Below, one piece after another: positions 1 through 6,920 of a stretch of DNA of 27,388 bases. A program made the position numbers and the translations under genes. Source of the stretch: a virus. Below the pieces are notes generated by a model. The model was not told the origin of the DNA and did not search any database. It saw only the letters and a program-made list of their open reading frames with translations. The DNA is taken from positions 1 through 27,388 of IMG/VR virus record IMGVR_UViG_3300021425_000148. One strand, given 5' to 3'. Numbering within the stretch: position 1 is the stretch's first letter; each line of letters opens with the position of its first letter.

Positions 1-138
1 ATACATTTGAACGGTGTCGCAGAACATTTCTTTAAGTTCAGGCTCTCTTCGAACAAACTTATGTTCTATCAAATAGTCTATATGATTTATTAGCAAATCA
101 ACTTGCGATTCTGTCAAACAGTCTATTATTTTATTCAT
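1..138 (-). CDS. Partial small protein, unknown, runs off left edge
   Basis: An open frame of 46 codons begins at the ATG at 138..136 and has no stop before the window edge. A Shine-Dalgarno-like GAAGGTAG ends six bases before the ATG, which supports a real start. The peptide begins MNKIIDCLTESQVDLLINH and continues with alternating hydrophobic and charged residues, ending in a Cys-containing stretch; it looks helical and soluble. It lies downstream of the fibre genes on the same strand but is separated from them by 85 non-coding bases that contain a possible promoter, so it may begin another transcription unit. I do not recognise the family. Total length is unknown because the gene is cut. 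Confidence 0.55.
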   Translation of the reverse strand, partial: MNKIIDCLTESQVDLLINHIDYLIEHKFVRREPELKEMFCDTVQMY

Positions 139-161
139 GATTATCTACCTTCATAAATAAA

Positions 162-188
162 AATATAAGATTTTTTTAAATTTGTAAA
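162..188 (-). promoter_or_regulatory. Candidate promoter for the left-edge gene
   Basis: Read on the minus strand, TTTACA (188..183) is followed after 15 bases by TATATT (167..162), 23 bases before the ATG at 138. The spacer is short for a sigma-70 promoter. The -35 box overlaps a perfect 7-base inverted repeat (183-189 with 193-199, loop CTT). The 139-223 gap is otherwise extremely A+T rich, so chance matches are easy; this is a weak call. Confidence 0.25.
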
Positions 189-223
189 ACTTTTTTACAC
201 TTGTTTTATTTTTAATAAAGTAT

Positions 224-589
224 TTACCAAGGGAAAGTTGGATTTCCCTCACTATCTTCTTTAGGTGTTGCACCATTAACTTTTTCTTGAAATTCTATAT
301 CGGCTTCTATTCCAGTTTTTATATTTGCCAAAATATCAGCGTTTACTCTATTTTGTACCCAAGATAAAACATTAGCTTCTGTAACAGAACTATACGCAGT
401 AAAACTACTATCTATATTAGTAACATCCATATCTAAATCAAAACTACCACTTGCACTTATATTAGAATCTGTTTCACTTGTTCCAGTTAGGGTGGCATTT
501 ACTCTAATTATTGCATCAGAATAAGTTGTGCCATCCTTAGTGATATCTTTTGTTGATAATAAATCTATTGTCCATGCGTATGTTGCCAT
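224..589 (-). CDS. Small tail-region structural protein (DUF7936-like)
   Basis: The 121-residue protein begins MATYAWTIDLLSTKD and ends in a short Pro/Trp tail (NPTFPW). Between these lie beta-strand-like segments rich in Thr/Ser and a helical region around residues 67-100 (SVTEANVLSWVQNRV) followed by a charged segment. The beta N-terminal half, the T-E-A-x-V-x-x-W-V element and a C-terminal tail ending in W resemble the small DUF7936-type proteins often found near tail-fibre genes of environmental phages; this is from memory of the family. Its AAGGAG ribosome binding site lies 8 bases before the ATG. It is the last gene of the fibre cluster, 11 bases after the adhesin gene. No enzymatic motif is visible; a small virion or fibre-accessory part is most likely. 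Confidence 0.6.
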   Translation of the reverse strand: MATYAWTIDLLSTKDITKDGTTYSDAIIRVNATLTGTSETDSNISASGSFDLDMDVTNIDSSFTAYSSVTEANVLSWVQNRVNADILANIKTGIEADIEFQEKVNGATPKEDSEGNPTFPW

Positions 590-600
590 TTGTGTACTCC

Positions 601-1872
601 TTAACTCTGTACTGTTCCTGCTACTGTTCCATTATTTGTAAAAGTAAAACTTATAGGTGATGCTCTTTCAACTGCTAATCCAGCCGCTCCACCTGAGCCT
701 CCTGAACCCCCACCAGTTCCTGATGTTGTTGAAGGTGTTCCAGTTGCACCAGTACCACCAGTAGCTCCTGCTTGTCCATAGCCACCACCAGTACCTCCAG
801 TGGCTCCATTTCCACCATTACCTGCAGGACTTGGCGACCCCCCACTTCCTCCAGAACCCGAATCTCCTCCTGGTTGGTTATTAAAGCCTCTACCTAATCC
901 TCCAGCACCTCCAGCACCTCCATTTCCACCAGTGGCAGTAGTTTGTTGTTGTTGTGGAAATTGTCTATATATACGCCACATGTGTATTACAGATGGTGGA
1001 AAACCCTCGTCATAAACAGCTTGTTGTGAAACAAACGGACCCTTTCCATAAGTATATTGTCCCTGTGTAATTGTATTAGTGTTATAAAAGTTTGGTGTAC
1101 TGTTTTGGGCTACATATGGTGAGGTTGGACTAGTTCGACCATACTGAATAGATGCAGCCATTGGGTTGGCGTTTCCTGGTCGAGTATTTACTCTCCAGTT
1201 ACTAACCCCTATACCTTGTACAGTTGAGTAATATAAATGCGGACCTTGTTGTCCAGTGGTTTGTTGTTGTTGTGAAAGGTCTCCACCTTTTCCACCACCA
1301 CCACCACCTCCAGCACCTCCACCTCCTGCTAATATGCTTCCATTATTAACAAAAGTACATGCACTAGCGACTTTTATAGCGTCACCCCCAGCAGATCCAG
1401 CAGATCCTGAACCACTGTTTGCTCCTCCTCCTCCACCTCCAGAGCCTCCTGCACCAATGATAGAGCCATTATTGGTAATGGTAATTGTTCCATCACCTCC
1501 ACTATCTACTTCCAAAGCATATTCAGAAGTGTTGTTTGTTCCTAAAGTTACTGAAGCAGGTATTACAACATTTTTAGGGTAATCTACTGCATAATCAGGA
1601 GCACCAAATAAATCAGATAAATTCTGATCTGTGCCTCCAGTAGAGTAAGTGAATGTAAAACCTTTACCTTGATCATAAAAATCACTTACATCCAAAGCAC
1701 CACTAGTAGGTACATTCGCGGCATCATTAGTGGCAGTATTAGTTGGGTGTTTAGCTCTTATGTTAGAACCACCTCTATAAAGATCACCAAGGCTAACGGC
1801 ACTAGAACCACCTACAAATTCAGTTCTTAATGCTGAAAAAGATAAAGATTGTCCAGACGATGGAATAGGCAT
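601..1872 (-). CDS. Glycine-rich tail-tip adhesin / receptor-binding protein
   Basis: This 423-residue protein has an N-terminal anchor typical of marine phage fibres (MPIPSSGQSLSFSALRTEF, then SLGDLYRGG and PTSGALDVSDFYDQ, residues 1-68). A beta region follows, then two glycine-dominated blocks at about residues 140-200 and 310-405. Each block is introduced or closed by an NNGS/NNGT strand, and each is bordered by a QQQQTT run. Between the blocks lies an aromatic, Asn/Tyr-rich domain (residues about 205-308) that could carry specificity. Long GG(S/A/G)GG runs recall the polyglycine type II helix bundles of T-even gp38 adhesins; that is a structural analogy, not demonstrated homology. A GAGGT ribosome binding site precedes the ATG and the upstream gene's stop codon is immediately adjacent. 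The proline-rich frames on the opposite strand are shadows of the glycine codons. Confidence 0.75.
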   Translation of the reverse strand: MPIPSSGQSLSFSALRTEFVGGSSAVSLGDLYRGGSNIRAKHPTNTATNDAANVPTSGALDVSDFYDQGKGFTFTYSTGGTDQNLSDLFGAPDYAVDYPKNVVIPASVTLGTNNTSEYALEVDSGGDGTITITNNGSIIGAGGSGGGGGGANSGSGSAGSAGGDAIKVASACTFVNNGSILAGGGGAGGGGGGGKGGDLSQQQQTTGQQGPHLYYSTVQGIGVSNWRVNTRPGNANPMAASIQYGRTSPTSPYVAQNSTPNFYNTNTITQGQYTYGKGPFVSQQAVYDEGFPPSVIHMWRIYRQFPQQQQTTATGGNGGAGGAGGLGRGFNNQPGGDSGSGGSGGSPSPAGNGGNGATGGTGGGYGQAGATGGTGATGTPSTTSGTGGGSGGSGGAAGLAVERASPISFTFTNNGTVAGTVQS

Positions 1873-2871
1873 TTAATTACCTCTTAATTCGTTTATTTCT
1901 TGCTTCAATTCCTTGACTGCTTCAATCAGTACCGCAGTAAGTTTAGCATAGTCAACTGATTTTGTTTTCATTTCATCATTTGCAGTCAAAACAACTTCTG
2001 GAACAATTTCTTCCATGTCTTGTGCTAAAACACCAATTTTTAATTTAGCATTTTCTTGATCATTTCTTTTGTAGTAAACGCCTTGCATTCGCATAACTTT
2101 ATCAAGACCATTTGATATATTAGAGATATCAGTTTTCAATCTTTTATCTGAGAAAGCTGTAACATCATCATTAAATGTTGCCGCTCCAGCCGCAGACATA
2201 TCAAGTGTAAGAGCATCTATGCCTGAACCACCATCATCTCCTCTAAAAACAATATCACCATCTGTAATAGAAGAGATAATTCTAAGATTATTACCACTTT
2301 TATCTAGTTGACCAAAATTTGTACCACCATCTGCAAGTTTTATAATACCAGTATCTGCATCAAGAATAATGTTTCCAGCAGAGTCAAATGTCATATCACC
2401 AGAATTTGTTTTGAGTGTGCCTACATTTACAGAGCCACCAGATAAATCTAAATCTACAAAAGCATCAACAACTGCCGCTCCACTTCCAGCTCCATCTAAA
2501 TATACAACCTTAGTGTCACCATTACCTATTGTAACATTAGCTCCACTACCTTGCGATATATTTATTGATTGACCACCAGTTGTAGCATTTTCAATAATAT
2601 GAACTCTTTTCATTGTGTTTGGTGCAATAGTTAAAGTTCTAGTTGCCGTTAAAGTTGTTGATGTTACTTTTATATAAAAAGCTCTAGCACCGTCTGTTGA
2701 TCCATCTGCAACTGTTTCTGTTGCATCAGCATCAGACCCTAAGTTAACGGTTGCAAAACCTAAACCTTCACCTATTAGTTCTAAGTTTGTGTTTGTTGAT
2801 GTACCCCAAGTTCCAGACTCGTCACCTGTGGTGATTTCTTTTAATCTAAGATTATTTACATATGTTGCCAT
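1873..2871 (-). CDS. Tail fibre with C-terminal peptidase S74 chaperone domain
   Basis: The 332-residue fibre begins MATYVNNLRLKEITTGDES, a head well known in marine phage fibres, followed by beta-structured segments (ENATTGGQSINISQGSG; GDTKVVYLDGAG). The last 92 residues form an intramolecular chaperone of the peptidase S74 type: SDKRLKTDI, then GVLAQDMEEIVPEVV, and a C-terminal helix ending KELKQEINELRGN. In this family the chaperone folds the trimeric fibre and releases itself by cleavage just before the Ser of the S-D-x-R-L-K motif (here Ser241), with a nearby Lys as partner. I chose the ATG at 2871 because AAGGCGG precedes it and it overlaps the upstream stop as TAATG; an in-frame start 7 codons earlier has no such support. 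Confidence 0.85.
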   Translation of the reverse strand: MATYVNNLRLKEITTGDESGTWGTSTNTNLELIGEGLGFATVNLGSDADATETVADGSTDGARAFYIKVTSTTLTATRTLTIAPNTMKRVHIIENATTGGQSINISQGSGANVTIGNGDTKVVYLDGAGSGAAVVDAFVDLDLSGGSVNVGTLKTNSGDMTFDSAGNIILDADTGIIKLADGGTNFGQLDKSGNNLRIISSITDGDIVFRGDDGGSGIDALTLDMSAAGAATFNDDVTAFSDKRLKTDISNISNGLDKVMRMQGVYYKRNDQENAKLKIGVLAQDMEEIVPEVVLTANDEMKTKSVDYAKLTAVLIEAVKELKQEINELRGN

Positions 2872-4229
2872 TATGCCGCCTTTTCTATCCAATTTGCCAG
2901 TTGATCTGGCTCAATTAAACTATAAACTTGTTCCTCACCAGTTGATCCAGTGACACTTAATCCTGTTAAAGATAGCACAGAACTAGCTGTTATGGCAAGA
3001 GTACCTGCTGAAATTGATAGGCCTGCTAATGTTATAGCAACATCTGCTCCTGCACTTATTGTTTCTTCGCCTAGTGCTGTTGTCCCAAGAACCGTTGTAA
3101 CTGGAGCACCAGTAGTAGTCAAAATAGTATAAATATCTGGGGTATTAGCTTGTCCACCCATTCCAGAATGAACACTACAATAATAATATAATGTATTTGT
3201 TCTAGTTGGAACAGTTATTTCTGTGTAAGCTCCAGCTTGTCCTGGAGTTCCACTTGTTGTTACACCACTCGTAAACTCTGTACCGCCACCATGAGTCCCA
3301 TCTGAAGTTAAACTAAATCTTAATGGATGACCACTATTACTACTATCACTTTGATCAAATCTATAAGTATTTAATTCATATAAATCTAATGTGTCTTGCT
3401 GAACACCATCTATAAAGTATTTATTACCTCCAGCCGTTGATACAACTGTAACTGTTTTAGTTATTGTTGTTGCAGAGTATTGACTAATAAGTGCAGAGCA
3501 AGAAACACCAGTAGGTGAAATTAAAGCAGTACCTACAACTGCTTCATCACCAATATTTACAGAACCAGTTAATCCTGTTTCTTCTACTATGGCTCCTGCA
3601 GCAGCAAGAGCATTACCAAGAGCCGTGGTTCCCTCAACACCAGTAACACTAAATATACATGTACCAGTAATAGTTGGAGTTGTTAATTGAGCTTGTGCTT
3701 CTAAACTAGTTGGTACAATGGCTTGACCTACATCAGCGAATACACCACCACCCCATATGTGGTCACCCCAAGCAGAACTACCCCAACCAGATAAAAACCC
3801 AGTTGTGGCTTCTAATCCAGTAACAGAAACATTTACTGGGATTTTAACTAAGACACTATTTAGAGATGTGGTTGCAGAGACACCAGTTAATACAACGTCA
3901 GTAGAACCACCTATTGTTGTTGAACCTAAAGCAGTAGTAGCAGATAATCCAGTAGTGCCAGTATTACTGTCTCCGTCAAAAGTAACTGTGCCAACGGATC
4001 CCGTTACAGATGATCCCGATACTAGAAAAGCAAAAAGAAATGTTAATCCTGCTGAATTAACAACACCAGTGGCTTCTAGTCCAGTTTCAACTACTACACT
4101 AGTTCCAGTTACCCCTTCCTCACCAACGGCAGAGGTAGCTGCTAAACCAGTAACACTTACATCAGCATCTACAAACCCTCCCCAAAAGGAGGATCCCCAG
4201 GTACCATCACCCCAACCGCTAGTAGCCAT
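2871..4229 (-). CDS. Repeat-rich tail fibre protein with a cupredoxin-like domain
   Basis: This 452-residue protein is built of about ten loosely conserved beta repeats of the form V-x-T-G-L-x-A-T-T (for example VSVTGLEATT, GTTGLSATTALGSTT). Two Trp/Gly cassettes (GWGDGTWGSSFWGG at 5-18; GWGSSAWGDHIWGGG at 148-162) recall fibre repeats in other phages. A distinct domain at about 258-362 contains YFIDGVQQDTLDLYELNTYRF, then GHPLRFSLTSDGTHGGG, and YYYCSVHSGMGG. The residues His301, Cys351, His354 and Met357 have the order and approximate spacing of type 1 copper ligands in cupredoxins. Copper binding is inference; the fold may be kept only as a stable beta-sandwich. The gene starts inside a hairpin that overlaps the stop of the preceding gene, and its own stop overlaps the next start as TAATG. 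A structural role in the virion is likely. Confidence 0.7.
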   Translation of the reverse strand: MATSGWGDGTWGSSFWGGFVDADVSVTGLAATSAVGEEGVTGTSVVVETGLEATGVVNSAGLTFLFAFLVSGSSVTGSVGTVTFDGDSNTGTTGLSATTALGSTTIGGSTDVVLTGVSATTSLNSVLVKIPVNVSVTGLEATTGFLSGWGSSAWGDHIWGGGVFADVGQAIVPTSLEAQAQLTTPTITGTCIFSVTGVEGTTALGNALAAAGAIVEETGLTGSVNIGDEAVVGTALISPTGVSCSALISQYSATTITKTVTVVSTAGGNKYFIDGVQQDTLDLYELNTYRFDQSDSSNSGHPLRFSLTSDGTHGGGTEFTSGVTTSGTPGQAGAYTEITVPTRTNTLYYYCSVHSGMGGQANTPDIYTILTTTGAPVTTVLGTTALGEETISAGADVAITLAGLSISAGTLAITASSVLSLTGLSVTGSTGEEQVYSLIEPDQLANWIEKAA

Positions 4230-4252
4230 AGCTTAACCTTAAAGTTAAGCTA
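4229..4252 (-). promoter_or_regulatory. Stop/start hairpin, probable translational coupling element
   Basis: A perfect 9-base stem (4229-4237 with 4244-4252, loop 4238-4243) spans the junction of two fibre-region genes. On the minus-strand mRNA the 5' arm contains the TAA stop of the upstream gene, the loop and first stem base hold AAGG 7 bases before the next ATG, and the 3' arm ends in the A of that ATG. A ribosome finishing the upstream gene would open the hairpin and expose the start. The function is inferred from geometry. It could alternatively be a weak processing or pause site; there is no T-run for termination. Confidence 0.5.
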
Positions 4253-4700
4253 TACGAATAATAGCGTTAGAAGCATCGGCAGTTGGAAACTGTATTGTAA
4301 ATGTTCCAGATGTTGAAGTTTTGTTAGATGTAAAATCTAAAACAGCAACAGCTTTATTACTATCAGTACTATTGTATATCAAAGCACCCATTGCAGTAAT
4401 TGTTGCAGTTGTGAAACTTAAATCAGCAAAATCTGTAAATGCAGTAGTTCCAGATGTAGTTGGATCTATTCTTGTTAAACTTCCACCACCAGTTGCATAT
4501 GAACCACTAGATGCGACTTCACCAGTTGTCGTAAACGCAGTTGTTGTAGCTCCTAATGTTGCAGTTGTAGATGATTTACCACCAGAACCTTCTGCATAAA
4601 GTGCTAGTTTAAAAGTGTCACCACCACTTAGTTTAAAATTGTGTACACCTTCTAACAACTCTTGCTTGAAGGAAGTACACATTGCTTGTGCTATAGCCAT
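4245..4700 (-). CDS. Virion structural protein, beta-rich, unknown role
   Basis: The 151-residue protein begins MAIAQAMCTSFKQELLEGV, then becomes Thr/Ser/Ala-rich and strongly beta-like. It contains a GGGSLTRIDPTTSGTTAF loop and ends FPTADASNAIIRIA. I recognise this overall pattern as a common small structural protein beside fibre genes in marine phages, but I know no established function. It has no signal peptide or membrane segment. The ATG follows a clear AAGGAG, and the upstream gene ends one base before. The product is likely an abundant virion component such as a fibre-base or tail accessory protein, a placement inferred only from position and composition. Confidence 0.6.
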   Translation of the reverse strand: MAIAQAMCTSFKQELLEGVHNFKLSGGDTFKLALYAEGSGGKSSTTATLGATTTAFTTTGEVASSGSYATGGGSLTRIDPTTSGTTAFTDFADLSFTTATITAMGALIYNSTDSNKAVAVLDFTSNKTSTSGTFTIQFPTADASNAIIRIA

Positions 4701-4701
4701 A

Positions 4702-4989
4702 TTAGAGTCTCCTTATAAATTCGGCTGTTTCCTTTTGACCACTAGATCTCAAGGCTTGGATAATAGTACCACGCTCTTCCCTTCTTGCCAAGACTAGGTA
4801 GTGATACAATACCTTTTTAAGATGCTCTCTAAACTGGTTAGCTTGTTGTCTTATATGTGGAGGTGCTTCATCCGATATACTAACTATTTTATCAACAGCT
4901 AAATCAGCCAATTGTTCGTTTGATAAGCCACCTTTATCTGAAGTCATTACATTTACTTTCCCTGCTTGTGATACTCCTACATTAAACAT
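4702..4989 (-). CDS. Conserved small helical phage protein
   Basis: The 95-residue protein has a short N-terminal strand region followed by an all-helical body (SNEQLADLAVDKIVSISDEA, PPHIRQQANQFREHLKKVL, LVLARREERGTI) and a C-terminal A-E-F-I-R-R-L. A similar arrangement ending in (E/A)-x-I-R-R-L occurs in small proteins of marine T4-like and podovirus genomes, from memory, with no assigned function. The start overlaps the end of the upstream gene by 8 bases and uses GAGGAGA as ribosome binding site. It sits between a Rossmann-like gene and a structural gene; a virion or assembly role is possible but not shown. Confidence 0.6.
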   Translation of the reverse strand: MFNVGVSQAGKVNVMTSDKGGLSNEQLADLAVDKIVSISDEAPPHIRQQANQFREHLKKVLYHYLVLARREERGTIIQALRSSGQKETAEFIRRL

Positions 4990-5701
4990 CTTTTTTCTCC
5001 TCGTATGTTATACCGGGTATGTCTTCTCTACCAATTATATTAGGTGTTGCATCTAGTGGTTCTGGTGGATCTAATTTAGATTTTTTAGTTATCAACATTT
5101 CCCCTTGAGTTGTTGTTGAAACCAGTGGATCGTCTAGCCTATGATAGCCATATAGCTTCTGATCGTCTGAAACATTAGTATCTAACAAAGAAGAACTGTT
5201 GGCTATATGAAGTTTTATTCCTTTAGATACGGCTACAGCTAACCAGAACTCACAACAAGCTCTGCCTGCCTCTGCAAAATTAACTGCTTTATGTGTAAAA
5301 TCTATTCCATATAAATGTAAGTCTGAAACCTCTTCTGCTACTGCGTAGGCAAGTGCATAAGCAACAGTGTTATTCAAATATGCATATTTAGTTTTTTGTA
5401 AAACTTTTTGTAATGGATATTCAACTACATCTGGACATCTCTCATCTAATGTACAAGAAAAGATAGGAACATTTATTTTTGTCTTTAATCTTTCTGCCAT
5501 TATATTAGTCTGTGTTCCAGCATTAGGTGTATCTAAAAATCTTGAAGGAGGATCCATCATAAAACATTTGTCATGATAGATAACACCAGACATAGCATTT
5601 ATTGCCCAGACTTCATCAAACTTTTCACTTCTAATTTTAGCTAAAATATATTCTGAAAAACTATTACCTAGTCCAACGATAGCTATACTTTTATTTTCCA
5701 T
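4982..5701 (-). CDS. Rossmann-like protein (MAF/DUF115-like), unknown substrate
   Basis: This 239-residue protein starts with a beta-loop-helix (SIAIVGLGNSFSEYILAKI) typical of nucleotide-binding Rossmann folds, although the loop is G-x-G-x-S rather than the classical GxGxxG. A second strand (DEVWAINAMSG), CFMMDPPSRFLDT, a YLNNTVAYALAYAVAE helix and LHLYGIDFTHK follow. The GACCEFW-like segment EAGRACCEFWLAVAVSKG and strand IKLHIANSSSLLDT complete an alternating alpha/beta pattern. Proteins of this style in marine phages are sometimes linked to MAF/DUF115 or MptE-like families, which include sugar- or pterin-related transferases; the substrate is unknown and I would not name one. The C-terminal 60 residues are polar and probably disordered. 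The gene lacks a Shine-Dalgarno sequence and has a promoter-like sequence immediately upstream, unlike its neighbours. It may be an accessory metabolic or virion-modifying gene. Confidence 0.55.
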   Translation of the reverse strand: MENKSIAIVGLGNSFSEYILAKIRSEKFDEVWAINAMSGVIYHDKCFMMDPPSRFLDTPNAGTQTNIMAERLKTKINVPIFSCTLDERCPDVVEYPLQKVLQKTKYAYLNNTVAYALAYAVAEEVSDLHLYGIDFTHKAVNFAEAGRACCEFWLAVAVSKGIKLHIANSSSLLDTNVSDDQKLYGYHRLDDPLVSTTTQGEMLITKKSKLDPPEPLDATPNIIGREDIPGITYEEKKDV

Positions 5702-5708
5702 GTTTGAT

Positions 5709-5736
5709 AATATAAGGATTGAATATTAAAAGTCAA
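5709..5736 (-). promoter_or_regulatory. Candidate sigma-70 promoter giving a leaderless mRNA
   Basis: On the minus strand TTGACT (5736..5731) is followed after 16 bases by TATATT (5714..5709), and the ATG of the next gene lies 7 bases later. The expected transcription start therefore falls at or within a few bases of the ATG. No Shine-Dalgarno sequence is present in the 36-base gap, which agrees with a leaderless message. The region is A+T rich, so the match needs an experimental start-site map. Confidence 0.4.
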
Positions 5737-5737
5737 T

Positions 5738-6376
5738 TTATTTGGTAGGTAGACCTCTTCTATAAGAATCTAGGTTTTCTTGACCTTCTGCATATCCTTT
5801 TAGTCTTTGGATGGCTTCACCGAATCTACCATTATATAGTTGAAGTATGTCGGCTTCACCTTTCATAAAAGTATACGCTTCTACAAGACATGCATATAAA
5901 AGAGCATCTGGAGCATTTGTACTTATCCATGTACTTCCAGAATCATCTGTTGTAAGTGATGCGGGTCTGTAATAATAATGTAGCTCTACTGCAAAACCAG
6001 TGCTAGGAGTTGGAGCAACTATAAAATTATCTACATCAAAAGATGCATAATATATCGGAGATCCTGTTGATGTTGGATCAGCAGTATATTCTTGAAGAAA
6101 ATTTACATCCTTTTGAAGAAGAAAAACATTTTCGTTACTGGCATTTACATAAGACAAAGAATACGTTGCTAAGTAATCAGAAGGCTTCTGTAAAAACTTA
6201 TTATCTGCTGTCATTGTTCCAGTAACATTTTTTCTGAAATAATCTAAATCAACAAGTTTGAATATTCTCTCTTCTGCATTTTTGATGAAAAAATCTATCT
6301 CATTAACAAAAGTTGTTTCATCATTTTCTGTCCAATCTTGTATGGACTGTTTTAATGTTGTGTATGTAAAACTCAT
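5738..6376 (-). CDS. Head-tail adaptor-like protein (second copy)
   Basis: The 212-residue protein begins with a helix (TTLKQSIQDWTENDETTFV) and continues INEIDFFIKNAEERIFKLVD-like helices, then a beta domain (KFLQKPSDYLATYSLSYVN, IYYASFDVDNFIVAPTPS, VELHYYYRPASL). It ends with helices (PDALLYACLVEAYTFMKGE, RFGEAIQRLKGYAEGQ). The helix-beta-helix order, with a P-x-D-Y/F loop after a strand and a Y-Y-R-P strand before the last helices, matches the gp11/SU10-adaptor style of podovirus connector proteins. Such proteins form a ring below the portal. Its start overlaps the preceding stop as ATGA. A related protein occurs at 6921-7586, so the two may stack as successive rings; that is inference. 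Confidence 0.65.
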   Translation of the reverse strand: MSFTYTTLKQSIQDWTENDETTFVNEIDFFIKNAEERIFKLVDLDYFRKNVTGTMTADNKFLQKPSDYLATYSLSYVNASNENVFLLQKDVNFLQEYTADPTSTGSPIYYASFDVDNFIVAPTPSTGFAVELHYYYRPASLTTDDSGSTWISTNAPDALLYACLVEAYTFMKGEADILQLYNGRFGEAIQRLKGYAEGQENLDSYRRGLPTK

Positions 6377-6690
6377 GATGTACTCACTGTCACTTCTCCA
6401 AGGCCTGTGGTTGCCGTGAAGTTTGTTAATTTCTTACCTATTATACCATCACCTGCATTTGTGTATACTATGAATGATACAATATCTGTATCTTGATTAG
6501 GTCTAGGTTGAAACAAGGCTGTTGGATCTGGGCCAGGATAGTTAGGCTCTAGTTGTGGATGTTTAGCCTCATACTCATCTGGGCCGACCTTTAATCCATT
6601 CCATTCCGTTCTCATTTCTCGTAAACGGTAACGAAAGCCAGAGCGATCTGAATAACCCCATGCTTTCTTACCCGATGCAAACCTAGCCAT
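6373..6690 (-). CDS. Small conserved marine-phage structural protein
   Basis: The 105-residue protein starts MARFASGKKAWGYSDRSGF and continues RYRLREMRTEWNGLKVGPDE, then YEAKHPQLEPNYPGPDPTAL. The basic N-terminus with an R-S-G-F-R-Y-R-L core and E-W-N-G-L-K-V segment is a pattern I recognise from many marine podovirus contigs, without a known function. The C-terminal 50 residues appear beta-rich. It lies between two adaptor-like genes, overlapping the upstream gene by 8 bases and the downstream start by 4, so it probably acts at the head-tail joint or neck. No SD stronger than a purine-rich AAGAAG is seen; coupling to the upstream gene is likely. Confidence 0.6.
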   Translation of the reverse strand: MARFASGKKAWGYSDRSGFRYRLREMRTEWNGLKVGPDEYEAKHPQLEPNYPGPDPTALFQPRPNQDTDIVSFIVYTNAGDGIIGKKLTNFTATTGLGEVTVSTS

Positions 6691-6919
6691 GCTTCTTATA
6701 TTCCATCTTTATCTTTTGTTCTAAATGGCTTATTAGAATTTTTCTCATCTTTTCTGCTCTATCACGATTTGTGAAAGAGTATTCACGAATATCATCATTA
6801 TTTATACGAATAGAAAAGTTATAAAAAGCTCCAGACTTTTTGATAGGCGAAGCACTACCAGAAGCTATTTTGCTTGTGTTTACTAATGTTCCAAATTTTG
6901 TTTCTATTATGTTTGTCAT
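6683..6919 (-). CDS. Small hypothetical protein in neck cluster
   Basis: The 78-residue protein has a beta-like first half (ETKFGTLVNTSKIASGS; AFYNFSIRINNDDIREYSF) and a basic helical second half (NRDRAEKMRKILISHLEQKI) ending KMEYKKHG. A clear GAGGT precedes its ATG. It is packed between the two adaptor-like genes, with an 8-base overlap to the next gene. I do not recognise a family. The position suggests a role in neck assembly, but nothing in the sequence proves it. Confidence 0.5.
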   Translation of the reverse strand: MTNIIETKFGTLVNTSKIASGSASPIKKSGAFYNFSIRINNDDIREYSFTNRDRAEKMRKILISHLEQKIKMEYKKHG

Positions 6920-6920
6920 T

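Noticed and set aside
183-199. 7-base inverted repeat as a terminator for the fibre operon
   Set aside because: In the minus direction it is A/T only and followed by A-rich sequence rather than a T-run.
800-1582. Plus-strand proline-rich frames
   Set aside because: They are the reverse reading of the GG-rich codons of the adhesin (CC-rich), with no ribosome binding site and against the operon direction.
3757-4236. Plus-strand 159-codon frame rich in Pro and Val
   Set aside because: Mirror image of the TGLxATT repeats of the fibre gene; composition follows the repeats.
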